A stretch of DNA of 64,000 bases from the NCBI RefSeq assembly GCF_037975245.1, contig NC_092576.1, forward strand, positions 40,488,111-40,552,110, given 5' to 3'. The notes beneath the pieces are model-generated. The model ran no database searches. It was not told where the DNA came from and was given only the letters and a program-made list of their open reading frames with translations. Both the position numbers and the translations under genes were made by a program. Positions 14,401 to 25,945 of the stretch are shown one piece after another (position 1 is the first letter of the stretch; every line of letters starts with the position of its first letter). The DNA is from Apostichopus japonicus. Lineage: Eukaryota; Echinodermata; Holothuroidea; Aspidochirotida; Stichopodidae.

Positions 14401-14806
14401 TATCTATTCATAACAGGGATTGCTGTTGATTATTTTCCCTAAGGCTGCTCCAGCATCTTATCATCCTCCTTATTATGATACACCTCAGTTTCGACTAAAA
14501 AAGACAAAAATGAATGGAAGCGATACTTGTGACTAGTCTGAAAGACTAACTAAAACAATGTTTAGGAAATATTAAGGCAGAATTTAAATATTCAATGATA
14601 AAAATGAACACGTAAAGAATTCTGCCAAATCCCACCAAAAGTTTCCAATGAAGCCCTTTAGAGAGTAAACAATTTGCAGTGAAATGAGATGACAAAAGTT
14701 TAACCATATTGTAGCGGAAATTGCCTGGTTTTTTGAAAGGTTATTAGGTAAGCTAATTTTAAAGGGAACCTTTCCGTTGAGCTCGTATAGACACAACGTA
14801 TCTATT
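11455..14806. repeat. Tandem satellite, unit about 740 bp, four copies plus a partial
   Basis: The landmark CTTATCATCCTCC recurs at 12,243, 12,979, 13,721 and 14,457, so the periods are 736, 742 and 736 bases. A more diverged first copy begins near 11,455. The three central copies are almost identical. The last copy jumps from the landmark at about 14,469 directly into mid-unit sequence (TTATGATACACCTCAG), losing about 340 bases, and fades at about 14,806. Units contain no long reading frame. The length variation includes a poly-T tract of differing size (about 12,450, 13,190 and 13,935). Confidence 0.9.
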
Positions 14807-15386
14807 TTAGGGTATATACTTTATAGATTGTACATGGAGATAATACATGTTAAGTTTAGACAGGCAACCTGTAGGGAGTCGATAGTCGACCATCATTGGT
14901 CGCGTTTCAGACAGGTTATATTAATGACCGTTGATTGTTCAGATCTTAATCGCAAGTATATTTACAAGATTGTTTTAATGAACGTTGATTGGTCTGGCCC
15001 CTAATATAGGCGTTTATATGGAAACCATTTTTAGCGATTGTTGTTGGTCGGGAATTTTAGCAGTGTATGGATGTAGTATTTCCGGGGTATTTAATGAGAC
15101 GTCGTTACTGTAGCAGGGCTGATCGGGTGGGTTGAAGAGAGAACCTACATATCCTCTTCCCGTAAAGCAAGCTTATGTTTTTAAATAAAACAACCAGCCT
15201 CAAATATTGTTCTGTATTGAAAAAAAATGGACCATTGTTGATATTACATTTAATTAAAGCGTGTCCAACTTTCTGCGTACTGACCAACACCCTGCAGTGC
15301 CCGACCCGTGAAGTGCCCAACACCCGAGCTGTGCCAGGTACACAGGCACTGCCCCAACCTGTGCAATGTCGTTGTATACAGTGTAA

Positions 15387-16597
15387 TGCCCCCGTCACAC
15401 TTCTGCGGTTTGGGCTGCGGAAGCGCTACGGTTGTCTTCCGCGACTATCCGTATTATATTCGCAGTACATTCGTAATGAACCCGTAGCACAACCGTGTTA
15501 GTCCGTGGTGGACCGTAGGGCTTTCGTAGCCTCGTTTCTTCGGCAGCCCAAATTTTGAAATGTTCAAACATTAAATTACTTCCACCACTTGCCGCGGGAA
15601 ACCGTAGCACAACCATAGCTTGCGTTATCACAACCGTGGCGACCCCGTAGCACAACCGTAGCAATTCCGCCATACACCGTAGCCAGGAATGCACTACGGG
15701 GAGGCTACGGATATGATACGGTCGTACCACGTTGTCCACGGTATCACTGCCGATGTGCTACGAATATACCACGGATGTGCTACGGATATGCCACGGATAT
15801 GCTACGTTAGTGTCTTGGTACCTGCAGTTATACTGCGGGTACGCCGCTACTGTTTCTGATATATTTCGGATATGCTAAGGTTGTACCACGGTATCTACGG
15901 TTACGCTACGGTCTTACACACTACACACATGTTTTTAAATATGCCAGCATAACATCGCCTGTATTAAAAAGCTAGTCAATCGCCATTCCACGCGGAGACT
16001 CGACGCACTACACATGATGTCAGCCAAAACGAAAAGTTCCGGGAGGAGGTTTAGCACTAGGAAATCACCAACCCCGCCCACACTCCTACCGCACCCACTA
16101 CGCCAGAGGCGACTAGAAAAGTCGCCGGGGATTTTATGCCGCTACGAGCATGGCTTCTTCTTCCTCCAAGAATTGTCAATCAGTTCTTTACTCATTGACA
16201 TGATGTAGATTTTGGCTTCGTGGGATGAATGTGAAGGTGTGAACAACATCAACGTAGACCTAAGTGACTTTGCCTATAATGGTATTTACAAGGGGAATGT
16301 ACGTCCTATCATAATCCCATAGACCATGGGACCGTAGCTAATCCATAGCCACCGTAGCGTGCCCGTTGCTTGCCCGTAGCGCTTCGTTGATGAGGTAGCA
16401 CAACTGTTGTGAGACCGTCACATAACCGTGACATTCCGCAGCGATCCCGTAGCATTTCCTCACTACATCCGTTACTCTTCCTTGGCTCTTCCGTAGAGGC
16501 CGTAGTCACACCTCAATGCAACCGTAGAAAGTGTACATCCGCGACCAAAATACGACTGTTGTGCTACGGTTCCCAACCGCAGAAGTGTGACAGGGCA
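15387..16597. mobile_element. TIR element with TAA duplication (PIF/Harbinger-like MITE)
   Basis: The left end at 15,387 and the right end at 16,597 are inverted repeats sharing GTCACACTTCTGCGGTT. TAA directly flanks both sides (15,384-15,386 and 16,598-16,600). A 3-bp TWA duplication is characteristic of PIF/Harbinger transposons, but the superfamily is inferred from that alone. The interior is full of short permutations of GTGCTACGG and CCGTAGCACAACC in both orientations, including a short tandem run at about 15,755-15,810. Reading frames within it are by-products of those repeats. Confidence 0.65.
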
Positions 16598-17208
16598 TAA
16601 GGAATCCCTGACTCCTAGGCAGTGTATGGAATGCCCGACTCGTAGGCAGTGTGTAAATATGTACAGTATATTAGAGACGTTCAGTTACATCATGAAACTT
16701 TACATTATCCTCTCAATGTTTTGTCTTTGATGTTTTTCTGTTTTACAAGCCTTCTCATCTTGCCCCTTCCTGTCCCCTCCGTTCGACCCGAAGCTTCCGG
16801 TTACACACCGCGGACGTATTAAGATTTTTTTTATTGATTTGGGGAAAATTCCTATCCTAGTAATCTACACTTAGCAATTGCTATTGTTTTATAAATATGT
16901 AATATATTTTAATATTAGTTTTATTATTATTTGTATTACTTCAAGTGTATTTTTGCAGTACTGGAGGTACGAACAGAACATTTCAATTGACATTTCTTGT
17001 TCACGAGTATTAATTAAGACCGGCTTAGTCCCAAGGCCATGACGTCACTCTTACATGTTAGATGTATACACTAGGTTCCATTATAACCTCACATATGTTT
17101 CTCGTTTGGATCGATAAACGTCAGTCCGTCAATAATACTTTAATATTGTTTCATTCGTCGTCTACGGCATATATCATATCACTGACATACCGATGTCCTT
17201 TCTTTCAG

Positions 17209-17279
17209 TGTTCTGGATTCCTCACAACAATAAGCGGCATCAACAATACCTGCTGGATCAAGAATCTGGTGGTTGGCTG
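17209..17279 (+). CDS. Candidate downstream exon (71 bases)
   Basis: It has a pyrimidine-rich TCCTTTCTTTCAG acceptor and a GTAAGT donor. In the phase set by the 10,794 exon it is open (Phe-Trp-Ile-Pro-His-Asn-Asn through Gly-Gly-Trp-Leu). A second frame is open too, so the phase is not proof. Assignment to the same gene assumes a 6.3-kb intron containing the satellite array and the TIR element at 15.4 kb. Confidence 0.38.
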
Positions 17280-17639
17280 GTAAGTGTATTTAGTAGGTAG
17301 AATATGGGAAGACATCAGTGATTTAATTCAGGAGAACAGGAAAATAGTAAAGATTGAGTCTTAATGTGTAATAATGTAAATAAATGTTTCTGGAGAGGAC
17401 TGTGTTCCTAGTTTGTTTGTTTGTTTGTTTTTTTTTTTGGGGGGGGGAGGGGGTGTTCTCAATAAGTTGGAGACAGCAGTTAGGTACAAATAAAGTCAAT
17501 GAACACACTGTTAAAGCGTTCCAGGTTAAAGAGATGTAGTAGATAAATATCATTAAACATACAATAGATGGATTGAAGTGATGAAGTAAATAAATTGGGG
17601 TAAACATAAAATGAGTGGATTAAAGTTATAAAGTAACTT

Positions 17640-17990
17640 TCTACCACTCAATATGCAAACATTGGATTAAAGGGATGTATTTAGTAAATAATTACAAACA
17701 ATGTAGTAAGTGGTAACATGAAAGTAGTAACTAAACGAAACTAAATACACAGTCAGTGGATTTAAGCGATTTAGTAAAAACTATCACTCAATATGCATTT
17801 CGTTAGTTAAGGGATGCATATGGTAAATAACTACATACAATGCAGTATGTAGTAAAACGTGAAAGTAGTACCGAAACACAGCTAAATATACAATCAGTGG
17901 ACGAAAGTGATGTAGTATTTAACAACCACTGAATATGCATAAATTAGATTGAAGGGATGTATATACATACGATATAGTAAGTAGTAAACA
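17640..17990. repeat. Diverged tandem repeat, unit about 142 bp
   Basis: CACTCAATATGCA (17,646), CACTCAATATGCA (17,788) and CACTGAATATGCA (17,929) each start a unit. The unit contains AGGGATGTAT-like sequence, then AGTAGTA and CAGTGGA motifs. About two and a half copies are visible, well diverged. It lies just after the candidate exon at 17,209. Confidence 0.6.
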
Positions 17991-18233
17991 GAGCAGTATA
18001 TAGTTTTGCTCAATTTTAGATGTTAACGATGATACATTGTTGTTTTTACAAAACCAGCCATCCAATAATGGCCCAGGAAGACAATAAACCCAATTGAGCA
18101 CCTAACAAGACAGGTAATAAGAGGTTTAAATGAATTAAAGTAGTAGAAAGAAAAGAACATATGGTTGGAACGATATTTGAAGCTTTTACTTCGGAGGGGT
18201 GGAAGCGTAAGAGAAATGACCTTTTATATAAAC

Positions 18234-18665
18234 TTAATACAAGTAAATCGAATCATAGGAAACTGACTTGAAACTCTTACACAAGGAGCAAATAACCATG
18301 TCTAGCACGAGATTCAAACTAATGATCTCTGGATTACTAGACCAGTGATCTGACAACTGATCTACCCAGCACTTGGCTATACAGGTATTGCACACCAACA
18401 CTTGCTGGGGTCTCAATCACAAGACACACTACCGTTTAATTACAGTAAAGCAATTAATAACATAATTTTAGATACGTTAGAACGGTATTCGAACAATAAT
18501 TTAACACAATTAAATTGAATAATAGGAAACTGACTTGGACATTTAGAGGAGCATATTAACTTATGTCTAGAACGAGATCGAACCAATGATCTCTGGATTA
18601 CAACCCAGTGATCTACTGAGTTTTCCAGCACTTAGTTGGTTGCGATACCTTTATAGCCATTTCCT
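18234..18665 (-). repeat. Two tandem copies of a tRNA-like SINE fragment
   Basis: Two similar segments lie about 255 bases apart (around 18,255-18,400 and 18,520-18,650). Read on the minus strand they contain a D-arm-like GTAGATCAGTTG, an anticodon-arm-like GTAATCCAGAGATC, and a B-box-like GTTTGAATCTC or GGTTCGATCTC. No intact tRNA cloverleaf is present, so these are tRNA-derived repeats rather than tRNA genes. Confidence 0.5.
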
Positions 18666-19120
18666 TGCCGGGGTTGCCAATCAGATGTCACATTACTTTG
18701 CATACCGTGTAAACATGAATCACCCCCCACAACCCCACCCCCAGCTTGACGCGATGCAACCTAGAAACCCGCGGGGAAGGGATTTCAAGATTCTTAAAGA
18801 AGTCAGATAATAACAGCACTGTTTCTTTTCAACATTTACTTCATTTTGGATCCCACTATTTTGGTAAAATCAACAACTTTAATCAAATTATTGTTATAAC
18901 CACCAAGTCTGTATTATCCCATGGTGCTTGTTCGCCTATTTGAAATAATGAATGTATATGCGTGGGTTGTTGTGAGACATATTCATATATAAGTATTAAT
19001 CCAATCTCACAATCAAGATACAGACAAAAGCTTGTTAGAATGATATCCAAGTCTATATTTATATCATAGAATAGTTAAGCTCATAATTTGTATTATTGTT
19101 TCTTCTTTTACTTTCTACAG

Positions 19121-19138
19121 AAGCAAGGATCATGGTAG
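19121..19138 (+). CDS. Candidate terminal coding segment with stop
   Basis: A CTTTTACTTTCTACAG acceptor is followed in phase by Lys-Gln-Gly-Ser-Trp and TAG. An AATAAA at 19,698-19,703 would serve as poly(A) signal about 560 bases downstream. The segment is short, so confidence rests on the acceptor, the phase and the poly(A) signal together. Confidence 0.28.
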   Translation, partial: KQGSW

Positions 19139-19697
19139 GTGAATACACAGCATACACAGGTTATTGAAGACAACCTCAATCTTGGTTCTCTGAAAATACT
19201 CTCGGTATCTAGAAGACACATGAGCGTCTAATGTAGATGATTTGATCAACAACATAACTAAGGAAGTTGCAGCAACTGCCGTCATGATTGTAAATAGTTT
19301 TAGGGTCAAACGATCGTCAAATTACTGTGATTACTGCAGCTTTTATTATCTGTATCTAGAAATACTCTCTCCAGGATACGCAATACATTGACATACATGG
19401 CCAGAGGAATGACAACACATGTGGGTGCTTACCGTCAACGAGGATTCATTATGATGAACAGTCGGAGCTTGAATATACTATGTCATGTGAAAAATGTACA
19501 TGGATATATACCTACGTTAGGTTATTTACTTTTTATCATAACTATTTTGGTACATATATGTAATAATTTTGCAAACCGTCTTGCTTTATTGGAAACGTAC
19601 GGTAAATATCATTGTATATAAAAAATGAACAATGTGTATAGTCTTTTGGGTTTGGTATTGTAATTATTATTGTTATGACGTTAACTGTTGATTATTC

Positions 19698-19703
19698 AAT
19701 AAA
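19698..19703 (+). terminator. Possible poly(A) signal (AATAAA)
   Basis: This hexamer lies downstream of the candidate terminal exon of the unrecognised gene. AATAAA is common by chance in AT-rich DNA, so the call depends on the gene model. Confidence 0.25.
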
Positions 19704-19884
19704 TACTACACAATTAAGTGATATTAGTATTTATAATGGTCATATTGTATTTCTCGATAGGACGTAAGGAGAGTGGGTGATTTCTCGAGTGGGGGCGGGT
19801 GCTCCTTAGAAGGAAAGGTTATGTCAACTAGAACAATCTTAGAGCGGGTGGTGATGGTAGCGGGAGGGACTTGCAGGGTGTGAA

Positions 19885-21640
19885 GAAAGTGCCTTTTGAT
19901 ATGACTAGGTTACTACAAAAATATGATGACTAGAATGTTAGTATTATACGTAGGGGTTTGGAGGGAGGTGCGAAATAGTTCGGGGTTTGTCATTTAATTT
20001 GAATTATTAAATAAAGAAAAATATCTGAAATGGTGGAAGGAATTGAAATATTTGTATCAACTGCACAATATCATTGGAAGGAAAAGAAAGGCTGTGGAGG
20101 AATGTTCATATAGAGTTAAGTGAATAAGTCATGTGACATCAATTTAAGAAAGCATACGATATTGCATATATCACAAGCTGACAAACGAGTATGACTTCTT
20201 GTCTATTAATAGTATACATGGACGGTTTGGGGGTGGGGGTAAGAGAGGGGTAGATGTGAAATGTAAATGTCTTAGGTACGACATACATGAACTACATATT
20301 CGTTTCAAATTAGTAAACGATGATATATTATCAAGTTCAATTATGGTTACTAACGCTCAATTGAAGTTTCCCTTTTTGTGGTTTAATGCTGTGATATATA
20401 TATCGTATTCGCTCATACAGGTGTACACACTTAGAGCTGGCGATTATTGTCGACCGTAACATTTTTGTGAAGTCACATATTACCTACTAATAATTAAAAA
20501 AGGGCCTTCTTTCATGTACAGAATATTTTAATAAGACTAGCTGGTGAAATGACCATTAGTTTGCCAAGCTGATATTTATCATAGATGCAAAGAAGTTGAT
20601 GTTCGGTCGACAACATCTCCGGAAGAGTGAATTGCAAGTTTCGGTTGATATTGAACACTTCGTTGTACTGAGATGGCGGCGTGACAGAGCATCTGCAATG
20701 TTGGTTCCATTGACCGTTATATGAGTTACATGGAAAAATATATTGTTCCGATAAATCCAAGGAAGGAGGTCTTAAATCAGTTGACTTTGTTCTCCCTTGT
20801 CTGTAAGTGTAAGTGAAAACCGTAATTGGCACAAAACAGTTTTCCTGTGAGTGAGTAAGTGTTCTTGCCACCGCTTCTAGTGCCATTTGCTTAAATTACG
20901 TCTCCTGAACTGTCGGGGACTGCCAGAAGTCAGTCAGCGATGAGAACAGACGTTACGAGTTTCTTGTGCAAGGTAGTGAGAATTGAGTGCCACTATCTTC
21001 CTAAGACTGGAATCGCTTGTAATAGTGCAGTTAGTATTTTGAAGCAGCCAACTTGAAAGTCTTAAATAAGGAGCAAGTCTACCACACTTGTCATGAGGCC
21101 AACATTTGTTAGCCTAGATCTTGACGAGATTTAACTTATTTTGAAAAATTTGGCGAATTGATGCGAGTAGCTGGTGGATCCTTTCCGGTGCAGGCAGTCC
21201 TTACATTCTGTTGAAGAAAGTGCCTTTGCCATGACTAAGTTACTCTTTAAATACGACTACTTGCCTATTAATATTATACATGAGGGTTTGGAGGGGTAGA
21301 GTTAGGGAGGTGTGAAATAGTTGTGTTTCAAGTTAGAATGATAAAGAAAGAATAATGTTCTAAATAGTGAAAGGCATTGTAATATTTTTATCAACAACAC
21401 AATACCAGTGAAGACAGGCTGACGGGGTGTATGACGGTAAAGTTAAAATATAAATAAGTCATGTGATATCCAGTAAGGATAGCATACAATACTGAAGATA
21501 TGACAAGCTGACTTAATGAATATAACTACTTGTATATTAATGTTAGACACGGGGGTTTGGGGGTAAAGAATGGGTAGAGGTGGAATAGTAATTTTAATAT
21601 CAAAGAAAGTAAATGGCTTAGATATGACAGACGTTAAGTA
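19885..21640. repeat. Old, diverged direct duplication (offset about 1.3 kb)
   Basis: The segment at about 19,885-20,290 resembles 21,200-21,640 in the same order. Both carry AGTGCCTTT near a TATGACTA or CATGACTA motif, GGTTTGGAGG, AAATAGTT, then AAGTCATGTGA, CAAGCTGAC and GGTTTGGGGG. Identity is low. Nothing coding is shared. The rest of 19.7-23.6 kb shows no recognised feature. Confidence 0.5.
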
Positions 21641-23632
21641 TTTAATCGTGACGACTATCAGTCGAAAGTAATATGTTATGTCAACTATTTTACACAAAGT
21701 GTTTCCCACTGTATAATTATTGTTATCAAGGAAGGTTTCCTTATAGCATGTGATCCATTTGGAGGTTTGGGGGTTAGGTAGCGGAAGAATGTAATACTGG
21801 ACCTAACCATCGGTTCCTATGCCTCTAATGAAATTTCAGAAGCCACTCATTATGTTGTAATTTAACGTTCGTTAATTGGAAAAGATCGAAACGACATTTA
21901 CGGTAACATTGAAATCAAGGCAATTTATATCATCTGATTTTATGATATATTTAGCGCTTAGACACATCCAACATATATACTCAAGTGCAAATTCATATGT
22001 TTAACATGCCAGGTGGCACGAATAAACAAAATAGAAATAACAACACACGGAGTATAAACAGCTGGTGTAATGTACAACACATTATACATGTACCGTATGA
22101 CTTAATACGTTTCTATACAGAAAATATACAAGCTGTACACGATACTCTTTCTTTTACCTATTGTCTTCCCTTACTTTTTAAAAAGGAAATTGTTGACGAA
22201 ATTCATATTAGAAGGTTATATCTTAAAACAGATCACTTTCATCTAAGGTCACTTTATATGAATGACTTTTAACAAACACGCAATTATTTCTGGTTACTTT
22301 AGAAAGAGTTTTTAATCGTCATAATCAGTTTCCCTTCTGAAGAAGATCGATTAATTAGACGAAACAATAATGTAAAAAAACAATCCTTACCATATTATAG
22401 TTTCAACAAGAAAATTGTCATTTGATGATAATGAACATACGTCAACGGTTGTCCTTTAAAAGCATATAAGGACCCTGAACAACACGCTGTGGTAACGTAT
22501 CAAAGTTGAAAAGTGCAACCTATTATATCATTGGAAATCATCACCATAATATGATTGTATTGTATTTATTTTTTCAAAGTTGATGCTGTTAATTCAGAAA
22601 ACTTTAAAACCATTTCTGAAAAGAATAAGAAAACATGCATTGCCTGGCACTCTCTTTGTGAATAAAGCAATAAACTAAAGCTTAAGCAATGCCGTTTAGT
22701 GCAGTAATATTATTGAAAGAAAGGGCAGCAATTATATTTTGTTTATCTTATATGAATTGAAAATATGTCACGTGCAATATATAAGTATGAGTACAAGAAG
22801 CATCCACTGTGACCTAAAATATATCAGTGAATGTAGTGGTTTGAAAACTGGAAAAACTAGAGAAATCAAACATGAAATTGTAAGCATCCATTCCATTATC
22901 CATGTTAGAACATGATTCAATCCGACAATTGTGATCTGCTGGCTAAGATTGCTGGAACAATTAGCACTTGGATCCCATATCTATATAGCTACACCTCTGG
23001 GAACATTATGGGTGATCCAGAGCCAGAAGGTGAAGTCGATGTAGTTAAATATATTTTTCAATCAGTTATAACAATTCCGCAGGAGTGGATAGACTTAATC
23101 AAACTCATTGTTCTATCCTCATAAACCAACCAAAATAATAACAAGAACGTATGAGCGCAGGTAATACAGCTACATTAATTCTAGTCAATAAGACATTCAC
23201 CATTGTAGTCTTTCAAATTCTCATCGCTTTCTTTGAATATGAAATCGATGATTTCCTGCAGATACATAGTAGGTATGATATTAACCGTCGTATTCAGTAT
23301 TACGATTGTATAATAATGCTCTGTATAAAATATATGTTGCTTTCATGTGATATTAACACCAAAGCAACTAAGACTGAAACAAACAGCCAGTTGTCATCGA
23401 CAATTCAGCAGCACATTGGAACACGTTTATGAAAACATAAATTATATTATTTGCCTGATTCCGGTCGTGTTATATCAGCGTTAATGATATACACCAATAA
23501 ATGGCTTCAAAGGGTTATTACTTGAAATATATTCATTCTATCAATTCCTGCGACACAGTTCACATTTACAACATTTATGTAAATAGTTAACATGAGATTA
23601 TTACAGTATACAAGATTATGCTTGTTTGTATA

Positions 23633-24697
23633 TTATAGTCTCAACATGTGCTTGAACACTCGTCTGAAGTTTTTATTAAACCCACAGTAAACCAAGGGGT
23701 TTGTGACTGAATTCATTGCCACGGTGAAAAATATCAAAACTAATTCCCCATGCTTTAATTCTGTACCTCTAATGAGAAGAAAGAAAAACAAAGGAGACAA
23801 AAACAAAACATTTGTTATAAATATAAAGAAGTTGACTTTTGTTAGTTTGATTTCATAGGAGGAAAATTGTCTACATGATTGTCTTTGATGACCAGTCGTT
23901 TGATGATTTTGTCCAGCGGATGATGATAATGGGTTTGTTGGTAAAAGGATTACTGACACGTTGCTTGTTACAGGATTATTTGGTCTCACTCTTTGATGAC
24001 TTTTGCGAACAGTTCGGAAAGTCAGGACATAAAACAATGGAATAATTACAAAACAACTACAAAATGTAATAATTAATGTGTAAACTTTGTACAAGATTCC
24101 AATGAAGTTATTCTCTTCGTAAAAGCAAAACTCTTTACCGAAGAAACGTTCTGTTCCGTACGAAGTAACGGAGACTGTCAAATTTAAAAGTATATTAAAA
24201 ATCCATACAAATGCAATCTGCAATGTTATAATTCGTGTGTTAAACAGTTTATGATAAACGGTGCGGCTCTTTGTCACAAGTACATACCTGTTAATAGCAA
24301 TCAATATGAGATGTTGAATCGAAACAGGGATAAATGTTGAACTCGTTTGGTAAAATAATCGACACAGAAATGAATTTGAAATCACAGTCTCTAATGAAGC
24401 AAGCGCGACAGCCAGTAGAGGTAACACAAGGCAGCAAGTACCAAAATCAGAAAAGGCCAAACTTACTAAATAGCTATTTGCAGCAATCCGCAATTTTCTG
24501 TTCTGGGTGATCGCAAATACAACGAGAACGTTACCAAAAGATCCCAAAATAAATCCTAAACTGCATAATATAATTAAGAAGTTTTTTAATACTGGTGGTA
24601 TCGGCAAAGCTAAATAGTTTAAATAGGTTGGATCCAGTGTACTGTGCACCGTCACAAAGATTGGCTGGTCGGTTGTTAGATTTTTGTATATTTCCAT
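23633..24697 (-). CDS. Class A (rhodopsin-like) G-protein-coupled receptor, intronless, 354 aa
   Basis: This is an intact single-exon seven-transmembrane receptor, expected at the cell surface and coupled to G proteins. Visible landmarks, in residues: a possible N-glycosylation site Asn6-Leu-Thr; TM1 about 38-63 with Gly-Asn56; TM2 about 72-97 with Asp84 in Leu-Ala-Phe-Ser-Asp; Cys112 before TM3 and Cys191 in the second extracellular loop, the usual disulphide pair; Asn136-Arg-Tyr in place of Asp-Arg-Tyr at the end of TM3; a long third loop of about 55 residues; TM6 with Phe-Leu-Ser-Pro302 instead of Cys-Trp-x-Pro; and Asn333-Pro-x-x-Tyr337 in TM7. The Asn-Arg-Tyr motif recalls melatonin-type and Tre1/moody-type receptors, but the ligand cannot be named. 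The tail is very short. Lone intronless receptors of this sort often belong to lineage-specific families. The start is the first in-frame ATG, followed by a plausible extracellular N-terminus. Confidence 0.9.
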   Translation of the reverse strand: MEIYKNLTTDQPIFVTVHSTLDPTYLNYLALPIPPVLKNFLIILCSLGFILGSFGNVLVVFAITQNRKLRIAANSYLVSLAFSDFGTCCLVLPLLAVALASLETVISNSFLCRLFYQTSSTFIPVSIQHLILIAINRYVLVTKSRTVYHKLFNTRIITLQIAFVWIFNILLNLTVSVTSYGTERFFGKEFCFYEENNFIGILYKVYTLIITFCSCFVIIPLFYVLTFRTVRKSHQRVRPNNPVTSNVSVILLPTNPLSSSAGQNHQTTGHQRQSCRQFSSYEIKLTKVNFFIFITNVLFLSPLFFFLLIRGTELKHGELVLIFFTVAMNSVTNPLVYCGFNKNFRRVFKHMLRL

Positions 24698-25794
24698 TCT
24701 CGCGATGTAGGCGTATGGGTTCAGTTATCAAATGTTTTTCACAGTAAATTACTGAAAGTATCCTTCTAAGTAATCATAACTCCAATGGCGCTGCTTTCAT
24801 TACAGGGTACCTTGCGGGTACTCACTGAGCCTTTCTGAATTATAACATCAATGTCATAGGTTTAAGGTAGGAGTTGTTCTTACTAAGCGGATTTACTCCG
24901 GCAAAAGTATACTGTATAATTACCGTAATTTGGCGACATTTCAATAATCCCATTTGATGCTTATGTAGCAAGCTTCATTATGGTTCAATAGGTTCATCAA
25001 TCTCTTTGTCCTATAAATCACTCACAAATTGACAGTTTTAAGAAATATGCTATTTACTGTACAATTAGCAAAGGAATAGCTTGCACCTATCAAAACAAAA
25101 TTTGACTGGGATTGGATTTATTGACCTTGTCTATATGCTATAAATGTTCGCAGTTGAACTATGTTCTCGAGTTATTCAATGATGTGTTGCTTTAAGTGTT
25201 TTGAAACAAAGAGAAAATTGAGGAAGATTGCGGGCCATAATTTAAAGTGTTTCTTGTTTCTTTCTTTTTTCTTCAACAGAAGATTACACTTTACTTGTAA
25301 TGACAAGATGATATCACTTTCAGTTTATAAAATCAATGAAGGTTTCATCCACAGGCAAAGCAAAATGAAATTGTTCTTACTCATTCAAAGCAGCTGCTAC
25401 AACTTTTTTAAACTATAAAATAAATAAACAACATTTACTGATATTGTTTTAATGGACTTTTTCTTTCCTATCTTTCAAGAGAATACTTTACAAATTAAAA
25501 ACTCAAAATTCAAGCCACAATTATGAATATTTCTTGTTCCATTTGATGTAGAGCAGTAAGTTAATGGCACACTTTCTAATGAAAGTACACAATGTAATAA
25601 ATAGGAAAAAACATGATTCTGTATCCAGTTTTTCTCAGCTCTGGAGTAAAATTACTTCTCGGTATTCTTTCATTCTCGGAAACGTTCGTTTCGACTTCAG
25701 TGTGGTAACCAACGAGAGCACAGATTAAACAACGATATTAGAACCTGATGCAATCACTGTTGGATTCCAAGTTGAAAGTTTTATCTAACAGGTC
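24698..25794. other. Intergenic, no recognised feature
   Basis: AT-rich sequence upstream of the receptor gene, holding only small unsupported reading frames. No clear core promoter was identified. Confidence 0.45.
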
Positions 25795-25945
25795 CACATT
25801 TATACACCTGGGTGAAGAGAGGCAATGGAGATAAAGTGCCTTGCCCAACGACACAACGCAATGATATGTCCAGGACTCGAATCTGCAATCCTTAGATCAC
25901 AAGTCCACTGCCTTAACCACTTGACCACGACGCTTCTCATTAAAT
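25795..25945 (-). mobile_element. tRNA-derived SINE (5' part)
   Basis: Read on the minus strand: A-box-like GTGGTCAAGTGGTTAAGGC, then B-box-like GATTCGAGTCC. It is followed by the family body GGGCAAGGCACTTTATCTCC and TTCACCCAGGTGTATAAAT. The same body occurs at 47.7, 48.4 and 60.9 kb. The element is truncated after the body. Confidence 0.7.

Noticed and set aside
15105-15739. Overlapping frames of about 100 codons on both strands near 15.1-15.7 kb
   Set aside because: They lie across the left end of the TAA-flanked element and arise from its G+C-rich short repeats.
20512-20886. 124-codon open reading frame on the minus strand
   Set aside because: No recognisable motif and no splice or repeat context. 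A single frame of this length is possible by chance in 64 kb. Kept as unproven.
22912-23124. 70-codon frame on the plus strand upstream of the GPCR
   Set aside because: Reads like a possible peptide but has no homologous motif or splice signals.
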